The notes below the pieces were generated by a model. It was given only the letters and a program-made list of their open reading frames with translations. It was not told the DNA's origin and did no database searches. This document shows, piece after piece, positions 39,076-45,056 of a stretch of 45,056 nt of DNA; position 1 is the stretch's first letter; each line of letters opens with the position of its first letter. Source of the DNA: Planctomycetia bacterium (GTDB lineage: Bacteria > Planctomycetota > UBA8108 > UBA1146); NCBI GenBank assembly GCA_012269595.1, contig JAAXJX010000008.1:1-45056 (forward strand), read 5' to 3'. The position numbers and the translations under genes were made by a program.

Positions 39076-42000
39076 ATGAGGTTCAACTTCATAAACTCAC
39101 TGTTCCTGCTCACTCTCGTTCTTGCCCCCTTCTGTGTTTCGATTTCTGCACAGGGGCAGGTACCGCAGGAAGATTCCCTGGTACGGCATTCTCATCCCGC
39201 CACGGGGAAACTCCATTTCCTGGGTGGATTGAATCATTCCCCTTTGGGTCTGCCGAAAGGGGTCACTCCTGACCTCGAAGATCCCCTGCAGGCACTTCGT
39301 ATTTACGGTGCCGAGTTTGGAATTCGCTACCCGGAGGTTCAACTCCAGTTGTTGCGTACAGAGAAGTGCAACGTGGGTCAGATCCATCACACTTTTCAGC
39401 AGGTTTACCGTGGAGTGGAAGTGTTGACCGGAAATATCAAGGTCCACTTGAAAGCGGATGGTACTCCTCTCTCCATCAACGGAGATTTTTACTCCGTACC
39501 CAAAAAGTTGGAGATCTCTCCGAAGATCGGTTCCGAGCAGGCTTTGGAGCTTGCTGCGCGCGAATTGGAGCAAGTGCTTCTGATTGAGACCGATCAGCCG
39601 CGTCTTGTGATCGTCAATCCGGGTTGGTACGGCGATGATCCCATCGACCAGCCGGTCCTCGCCCATCATCTGGTCGCCGAGGGTGATGGAATGATGGCGA
39701 AAAACATTCTGGTCGATGCAAGAACAGGAGTGGTCCTCGATCACTGGCCCGCAGTCCACAGTGCTCTTCTCAGAGAGATCTATGACGGCGCCGGTGGAGG
39801 AGGCCTTCCGGGAACCCTCGCCAGAACCGAGGGGTCTCCTGCCAGTGGAGATTTGGATATCGACAACTCTTACGACACTTGCGGAGACCTCTACCGAGTC
39901 CTTTCCGATTCACTCGGAAGAGACAGCCTCGATGGCAATGGCGGACCGATGATCATCACCGCCAATTGGAATAGCAACATTTGTCCCAACGCCATTTGGA
40001 ACGGCACACAGGGTGCTTTCTGTAATGGGTTGGGAACGGATGACATTATTGCCCATGAGTTGGCTCATGGTCTGACCCAGTTCACTGCAAACCTGATCTA
40101 CCAAAACCAGTCGGGCCAGTTGAACGAGGCCATGTCTGACATCTTTGGTGAGGTGATTGACCTTTACAACGGAAACGCTTCCGTAGCCGGAACCCCCGGA
40201 GGAACTCCCTGGCCTGTACCGGGTACCAGTGGATCGGGTCTCGATACCCCGAACACACCGCGTACTGGTTGCAGTGATGGATCTGCACGCTGGAGAATGG
40301 GAGAGGAATCTTCCCTTGGTGCCATCCGCGACATGTTCTACCCGGAGTGTTTCAATGATCCTCCGAGTACGACGGACCCACTTTACAATCAGAATGCCTG
40401 CGGTCCCTTTGACAATGGAGGGGTTCACATCGGCAGTGGTGTTCTGAACCACTCCTTCGCCATGTTGGTGGATGGCAAGACCTACAACGGACAGACCATT
40501 ACTCCGATTGGCATGACCAAGGCCACTGCGGTCTACTTCCGTGCTCTTTCAGTCTACATGACGCAGGGAACGAGCTTCCCTCAGGCAGAGATTCATATCA
40601 ATCAGGCTGCTGCTGACTTGATCAACACCAACCCCATCGATCCTCGCACAGGCGTCGGCGGAGGGGTTTTCACCCAAGCAGATGCCGACATCGTTGCTTC
40701 GGTGATGACTGCAGTGGGCATGTCCGAGCTGGTTTGTGGTCAGGTACCTCCTGGTCCTCCCCCGGCCAATGACAACTGTGACGCTGCTGTTCCGGTTTTC
40801 CTCGGACTGAATGACGTTGACAGCAACAACGCCACCACTGGTGGACCCGCTCCTGACGACACTGCTTGCCCGGGCACCTTTATCGGTGATTGTGGCAATG
40901 ATATCTGGTACAGCTACACCGCCCCGGAGAACGGGCTTCTGAGTGTGAGCCTGTGCAGTATCGTCAGCTGGGATACGGATCTGCAGATCTTCGACGGAAA
41001 CTGTGGTGCCCTGAATCTGATCGCCTGCAACGGTGACTTTGGTGGTTGCTCCACATTCACCTCGCAAGTAGACAACGTGCCCGTGATCGGCGGCAGTAAC
41101 TACCTCATCCGGGTTTCCTCCTGGAGTGACGGAACCACTGGAACAGGTCAGATGGATGTGACCTTTGTTCCCGATTCCGGTACAGGTGTAGAGAACTGCA
41201 CCAACGGAGTGGACGACGACGGTGATGGTCTCGCCGACTGTGAAGATGCAGATTGCGCAACCAATCCGGTGTGCATTCCTCCTGCTGCGGGTGACGAGTG
41301 TGTCAGTGCGGAGCTCGCCTCTCTGGGAACCAATCCGTTCGACAGCACCAACGCCACCACGGGAACCGATCCGATTCCGGATCCGGCAACCTGTAATCAG
41401 GGCCTGGGTGACATGCTCGGCGACATCTGGTTTGAGTATGTGCCGACTGAGTCAGGTTCACTCTTCGTGAGTACCTGCTCCCCCGGCAGTTTTGACACCG
41501 ATCTTGTGGCCTACACCGGATCCTGTGCTTCCTTGATCACTCTGGCATGCAATGGTGACGTGACACAAAACACTTCACCGACCTGTCAGCAGTACTGGTC
41601 TGAACTGACCATCGATGTGATTGCCGGTGAGACCTACTGGTTCCGAATCGGTGCGTGGGGAACTCCCCATCCTGGCAATGGTCTTCCCGGTCCCGGAGCG
41701 CTCATTCTTGATCTGACCCCTTCCGGGCCGGTCGAGGACTGCAGTAACGGATCCGATGACGATGCAGATGGACTCGCAGATTGTGAGGACCCCGATTGCC
41801 TGACCGATCCCGCCTGTGTCCCGGCGATTCCCGGTGACGAGTGTGACACGGCTGTGGTCGCAGTCCTCGGCTCAAATGCCATCGACACGACGGGTGCAAC
41901 GACGGGAGCCGACCCCATCGATGATTCGAACTGTACGGGCACCTTCCTTGGCGAGTTTGTTCAGGATGTCTGGTACCAGTTCACTCCTTCCAGCACCGGT

Positions 42001-43884
42001 GAGCATGTGATCTCCACTTGTGACACCATCAACTTTGACTCTGATATTCTGGTTTACAGTGGCAGTTGTGGTGCACTGACACCGATTGCCTGTAATGGTG
42101 ACGGAACCGGGTGCGGCGGTCTCACCAGCAGTGTTTCTGCCAACCTGAATGCTGGCGAAACGGTTCTGATCCGCGTGGGAGGCTGGAATGCCGCTGCTGT
42201 CGGTACCGGAACTCTGGAAATCAGTTCTGTGGCTCCGCCGCCGCCGCCGGAAAACTGCACCAACGGTGTGGATGATGACCAGGACGGCTTGTCCGACTGC
42301 GAAGATCCCGATTGTTTTGCAGATCCGGATTGCAACTGTCTGCCCATTTCCAATCTTCTTTGCATTCAGGGCAGCGGAACCAGTGTCAATCTCAGCTGGA
42401 ACAATGGCGAAGCCTATCAGGAGATCTCTGTCATGAGAGGTGGGGCCCAGATCGCCGTACTTCCAGGCAGTAGCAGCAGCTATGTTGATTCTTCGGCTCC
42501 GTTGGGTAACCAGACCTATTCGTTGGTCCCGAGCTGTACTCCGATTCAGCAAGCACCCATGGAGAACTGTAGCGTGGATGTGGTCCAGACGATCGGCTTC
42601 ATGTTCAGTGCTGGAGACGTTGATGGATCCTACAGTGCTTCAGGTGCCACCTTTGAATCGGAAATCTCCCTGTTGGAGATGGCAAGCAACCCGGGATTCC
42701 CGACTGACACCGCCGGGTTCTCCCTTGGTCTTGCACACGACAGTGCTCTCTTTGAGGCGACGGGTGCACAGGCGGTTGGCCCTCTGGCTGCACTGGATGG
42801 TGGAGCAGGTCCGGCCTTCTTCGACACATCCGTTTTTGCGGATGGTATCGGCATCGGCTGCGTCTACGACTTCAGTCTCTCACAGTCGATTCAGTTCACT
42901 TCGGCAACCGGCATCGTCTCCGTCGCATATGCGGCTTTACCTGGAGCACTGTCTGGAGCGAGTGGAACCGTGACCTCCAGTCTCGATTTCGTCCAGACTC
43001 TTGGAACGCCTCCTGTGGAATTGATTGTCTCGACAGCTGCAGGATCTGCAGTTCCCGCCGGGGGTAACTCCGGTTCCATCTCCCTGAATCCGAGCGGGTT
43101 TGTCATGACCGCCGTCGATCAGTCGGTGGAGTACCCGGAATCCACCGGAGAAGCCTCCGTCACTGTTTCGATCACCCTTGAGGAGGACCCTGGAAATACC
43201 GGATTCCCGAATGAAACTCAGGCTTTCTCATTCGGACTGGTCCATGACCCAGTGGTTCTGACCGGTCAGGGAATCAATGCTGCATCGATTCTCACTGCAT
43301 TAAACGGCAACACGGGACCTGATTTCTTCGACGTGAACAGTTTCGCAGACGGCATGACCGTGGGTTGCGTTTACACCTTTGTCGGTACTGACGTCCTGAC
43401 CTTTGCCACTGCCACTGAATTGGTGACCGTGGATTACTCAACGGTCGCGGCAGGGCTGATCGGGGCTGCGAATCCGACGGTAACCCAGTTGCAGTTTTCA
43501 CAGACTCTGGGAACACCTCCGGTGGAACTGGTCGTGGTCGTCGGTGCAGCTTCTCAGGGAGTTCAGGGTGAGACAGGAACCATCACACTGACCCCGGTTA
43601 CCGGTACAGGATTTGTCCGTGCGGATATCAATGATGACGCAGTGGTCAACCTTGCTGACGCAGTTCAGTTGCTGAATGCACTCTTCCTTGGAGGAGTGAC
43701 CAACTGTGATGACGCCGCTGACACCAACGATGATGAACTGAAGAACATCGCAGATGCTGTTTATCTTCTGAGTTATCTCTTCACCAGTGGTCCAGACATT
43801 CCTGAGCCTGGTGGAAATGGAAGCTGTGGTACTGATCCGGTTGGTGATGCCCTTGATTGTGCAGAGTACAACTCGTGCCCATAA
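39076..43884 (+). CDS. Large secreted thermolysin-family (M4) metalloprotease with PPC-like, cohesin-like and dockerin-like modules
   Basis: This encodes 1602 residues; GAGGAAG lies 8 bases before the ATG. Order: signal peptide (to about A25), FTP-type propeptide (about 55-150), M4 catalytic domain (about 240-550), three PPC-like repeats (about 559-699, 737-880, 918-1053), each followed by an acidic cysteine linker (DDDGDGLADCEDADC or close variants), a Fn3-like segment (about 1088-1172), two cohesin-like modules (about 1174-1340 and 1344-1510) and a dockerin-like end (1512-1600). The catalytic set is complete: HELAH with H327, E328 and H331, the third zinc ligand E351 in NEAMSD exactly 24 residues after H327 as in thermolysin, and H451 in GGVHIGSG, the transition-state histidine. 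It should be an active endopeptidase, exported and anchored or assembled outside the cell. Confidence 0.92.
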   Translation: MRFNFINSLFLLTLVLAPFCVSISAQGQVPQEDSLVRHSHPATGKLHFLGGLNHSPLGLPKGVTPDLEDPLQALRIYGAEFGIRYPEVQLQLLRTEKCNVGQIHHTFQQVYRGVEVLTGNIKVHLKADGTPLSINGDFYSVPKKLEISPKIGSEQALELAARELEQVLLIETDQPRLVIVNPGWYGDDPIDQPVLAHHLVAEGDGMMAKNILVDARTGVVLDHWPAVHSALLREIYDGAGGGGLPGTLARTEGSPASGDLDIDNSYDTCGDLYRVLSDSLGRDSLDGNGGPMIITANWNSNICPNAIWNGTQGAFCNGLGTDDIIAHELAHGLTQFTANLIYQNQSGQLNEAMSDIFGEVIDLYNGNASVAGTPGGTPWPVPGTSGSGLDTPNTPRTGCSDGSARWRMGEESSLGAIRDMFYPECFNDPPSTTDPLYNQNACGPFDNGGVHIGSGVLNHSFAMLVDGKTYNGQTITPIGMTKATAVYFRALSVYMTQGTSFPQAEIHINQAAADLINTNPIDPRTGVGGGVFTQADADIVASVMTAVGMSELVCGQVPPGPPPANDNCDAAVPVFLGLNDVDSNNATTGGPAPDDTACPGTFIGDCGNDIWYSYTAPENGLLSVSLCSIVSWDTDLQIFDGNCGALNLIACNGDFGGCSTFTSQVDNVPVIGGSNYLIRVSSWSDGTTGTGQMDVTFVPDSGTGVENCTNGVDDDGDGLADCEDADCATNPVCIPPAAGDECVSAELASLGTNPFDSTNATTGTDPIPDPATCNQGLGDMLGDIWFEYVPTESGSLFVSTCSPGSFDTDLVAYTGSCASLITLACNGDVTQNTSPTCQQYWSELTIDVIAGETYWFRIGAWGTPHPGNGLPGPGALILDLTPSGPVEDCSNGSDDDADGLADCEDPDCLTDPACVPAIPGDECDTAVVAVLGSNAIDTTGATTGADPIDDSNCTGTFLGEFVQDVWYQFTPSSTGEHVISTCDTINFDSDILVYSGSCGALTPIACNGDGTGCGGLTSSVSANLNAGETVLIRVGGWNAAAVGTGTLEISSVAPPPPPENCTNGVDDDQDGLSDCEDPDCFADPDCNCLPISNLLCIQGSGTSVNLSWNNGEAYQEISVMRGGAQIAVLPGSSSSYVDSSAPLGNQTYSLVPSCTPIQQAPMENCSVDVVQTIGFMFSAGDVDGSYSASGATFESEISLLEMASNPGFPTDTAGFSLGLAHDSALFEATGAQAVGPLAALDGGAGPAFFDTSVFADGIGIGCVYDFSLSQSIQFTSATGIVSVAYAALPGALSGASGTVTSSLDFVQTLGTPPVELIVSTAAGSAVPAGGNSGSISLNPSGFVMTAVDQSVEYPESTGEASVTVSITLEEDPGNTGFPNETQAFSFGLVHDPVVLTGQGINAASILTALNGNTGPDFFDVNSFADGMTVGCVYTFVGTDVLTFATATELVTVDYSTVAAGLIGAANPTVTQLQFSQTLGTPPVELVVVVGAASQGVQGETGTITLTPVTGTGFVRADINDDAVVNLADAVQLLNALFLGGVTNCDDAADTNDDELKNIADAVYLLSYLFTSGPDIPEPGGNGSCGTDPVGDALDCAEYNSCP

Positions 43885-43913
43885 GAAGGAGTGAAACTCC
43901 TGCCCATAAGAAG
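43870..43913 (+). repeat. 25-base tandem duplication spanning the protease stop codon
   Basis: AACTCNTGCCCATAAGAAG occurs at 43870-43888 and 43895-43913, with one mismatch and an offset of 25 bases. The first copy contains the last codons and the TAA stop of the protease gene; the second lies just after it and would place a second TAA in the trailer. It looks like a recent short duplication. Confidence 0.75.
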
Positions 43914-43941
43914 TGACACCCATACTTTGGGCCATGCATCG

Positions 43942-43980
43942 AAAAGAGGAGTGACGCGAAAGCGTCACTCCTCTTTTTTT
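43942..43980 (+). terminator. Strong rho-independent terminator, probably bidirectional
   Basis: A perfect 16-base-pair stem (43942-43957 with 43962-43977) is closed by a GAAA tetraloop. The arms end in AAAA and TTTT and the T-run continues to 43981, so it can work from both sides. It lies between the convergent M4 protease and cupin genes. Confidence 0.92.
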
Positions 43981-43997
43981 ACAGCGGGCTCTATCAA

Positions 43998-44357
43998 TCA
44001 GATCTCTTCGTAGTTTTCGACAGTGATCTCTGATTTGACATCGCCGGTATGCTGAGTGCTCATCGGTTCGAACAGGAGCAGGTGGGTTTCCTCTTCTGCA
44101 ACTGGCTTGTGCTCCACACCTTTTGGGACGATGTAGAACTCTCCTGGGTTGATGACCACTGTTTGGTCTCGCATCTCCAGCTTTAGCTGGCCCTTCATCA
44201 CCATAAACAACTCATCCTCATCATCGTGTTTATGGAAGACAAACTCTCCCTGAACTTTGGCAATGATGACCTGTTGTCCATTGAGTTCACCGATTCTCTT
44301 TGGAGACCAGTGATCGTTGAAGAGAGAGAATTTCTCAGAAATATTGACGACATTCAT
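43998..44357 (-). CDS. Small single-domain cupin
   Basis: This encodes 119 residues from the ATG at 44357; a longer open frame (to 44558) overlaps the divergent LOG gene region and is not used. The first cupin motif fits perfectly: GEFVFHKHDDEDELFMVMKG, with metal ligands H42, H44 and E49, and the second motif gives H83 in PKGVEHKP. It is a metal-binding beta-barrel of the small mannose-6-phosphate-isomerase-like or auxin-binding-like cupin type. The reaction is unknown; such small cupins include epimerases, dioxygenases and sugar-binding sensors. It is convergent with the protease gene and divergent from the LOG-family gene. Confidence 0.85.
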   Translation of the reverse strand: MNVVNISEKFSLFNDHWSPKRIGELNGQQVIIAKVQGEFVFHKHDDEDELFMVMKGQLKLEMRDQTVVINPGEFYIVPKGVEHKPVAEEETHLLLFEPMSTQHTGDVKSEITVENYEEI

Positions 44358-44556
44358 GACGACCCACTTTCTGGAGTCAGGGAGAAACAGATTCAGTTCC
44401 AGATTCAATCTAGCGGAGAAGTGTCTGCCGACAAGTGGGGAGCGTTCTCCTTGCAAAGGATTCCTGATTCTCGACTTGACCTGAATCCTTCCCGGTTGAG
44501 GATAAAGCAGTCTTCGATTCCCCTCATTGGCAGGGAGTGCGGAGTGGAGGGGGCCC

Positions 44557-45056
44557 ATGGAGATTGCTGTTTATTGTTCAGCAAGTGAAACGATCCGATC
44601 TCTCTTTCTGGAGGATGCGGCTGAACTGGGAACTGCCATTGCAAAACAGGGTCATGATCTGATCTTTGGGGGAGGGAACATCGGTTCAATGGGGCGACTT
44701 GGAAGAGCGGTTCATGAATCGGAGGGAAGAGTTGTTTCTGTCATTCCCAAATTTTTTGACGATCAGGGTCTGACTCTCGCAGAGTCGGATGAAATTATTC
44801 TCACTGATGACATGCAGAAACGTCGGAAGATCATGTGGGAACGATGCAGCGGTGCACTGGTTCTTCCTGGCGGGCTGGGAACTCTTGAAGAAGCAGTGGA
44901 GTTCCTGGTACTGAATCAGTTGTCCCTGATCGACAGGCCTCTCGTTTTTGCGAATGTTGACGGCTACTGGAATCCCTTTTTTGAAATGATCGAGCACATG
45001 CTCACGGAAAAGATGCTGACGGATGAGCATTCGAGAATCTTTGATCAGGCGAAATC
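44557..45056 (+). CDS. LOG-family protein (cytokinin riboside 5'-monophosphate phosphoribohydrolase-like), N-terminal part
   Basis: The frame is open from the ATG at 44557 to the window end, giving 166 residues; the last few dozen residues of the usual 180-190 are missing. The family's nucleotide-binding motifs are clear: FGGGNIGSMG and PGGLGTLEEA. These were often annotated as lysine decarboxylases, but characterised members release the base from nucleoside monophosphates. GGAGGGGG precedes the start by a few bases. It is divergent from the cupin gene. In bacteria the physiological role is usually nucleotide salvage or clean-up; nothing here indicates cytokinin production. Confidence 0.88.
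   Translation, partial: MEIAVYCSASETIRSLFLEDAAELGTAIAKQGHDLIFGGGNIGSMGRLGRAVHESEGRVVSVIPKFFDDQGLTLAESDEIILTDDMQKRRKIMWERCSGALVLPGGLGTLEEAVEFLVLNQLSLIDRPLVFANVDGYWNPFFEMIEHMLTEKMLTDEHSRIFDQAK

Noticed and set aside
43870..43913. Short direct repeats as an integration (attachment) site
   Set aside because: No integrase, tRNA or phage gene is near; a local duplication explains them.

Overview
The window looks like a chromosomal segment of a member of the Planctomycetota, probably marine or environmental. The markers are lineage-typical families: a DUF1549/DUF1553 protein with a LamG insert paired with a Tat-exported DUF1501 protein, a membrane Ser/Thr kinase with an extracytoplasmic SUMF1-like domain, and several secreted proteins ending in a dockerin-like double calcium-loop module (DxNxDGxxNxADA type). 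No rRNA, tRNA, CRISPR array or transposase was seen. TTG and GTG starts and 1-4 base gene overlaps are frequent. The organism call is inference from these families; no phylogenetic marker gene is present.

Layout. 1-4.7 kb: the 5' part of an AmpG-like MFS transporter (-), two small lipoproteins (+), xylulokinase xylB (-), then a coupled pair (+) of a maleate isomerase-type enzyme and a divergent YrdC/Sua5-like protein. 4.7-13.4 kb: a compact seven-gene minus-strand operon, transcribed from 13360 down: sugar-phosphate-isomerase-like TIM barrel, Gfo/Idh/MocA oxidoreductase, xylose isomerase xylA, thioredoxin-reductase-like flavoprotein, ELM1-family protein, a NUDIX-FolB fusion, and the kinase-SUMF1 protein. 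13.7-15.9 kb (+): an isochorismatase-family hydrolase coupled to a soluble PAS hybrid histidine kinase. 16.1-18.9 kb (+): a POT-family peptide transporter with a large loop, coupled to an exported zincin-like protein. 18.9-19.9 kb (-): a solitary class D12 adenine DNA methylase.

20-27 kb: three secreted dockerin-like proteins: a carboxypeptidase-regulatory-like repeat protein, a glycine-rich beta-helix protein, and a cohesin-like one on the minus strand. 27-33.5 kb (-): DUF1549/1553 plus DUF1501, and an Xaa-Pro aminopeptidase plus an HD-domain protein. 33.7-43.9 kb (+): a VKOR-DsbA disulfide-forming fusion followed by three large secreted cysteine-containing proteins with two, three and two cohesin-like modules. 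The last is a 1602-residue thermolysin-family (M4) protease. 44-45 kb: a cupin (-) and the start of a LOG-family protein (+).

How the genes may work together. xylA and xylB provide xylose to xylulose-5-phosphate, and the xylA operon adds two further sugar-modifying families. The peptide transporter, the zincin, the Xaa-Pro peptidase and the M4 protease point to use of protein or peptides. The most striking theme is the set of six secreted proteins sharing one C-terminal dockerin-like cassette with a cysteine-containing tail. Four of them also carry cohesin-like modules, and a disulfide oxidase is encoded just upstream of three of these. This is compatible with a lineage-specific, self-associating surface or matrix system. 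The architecture is visible in the sequence; the assembly function is inference.
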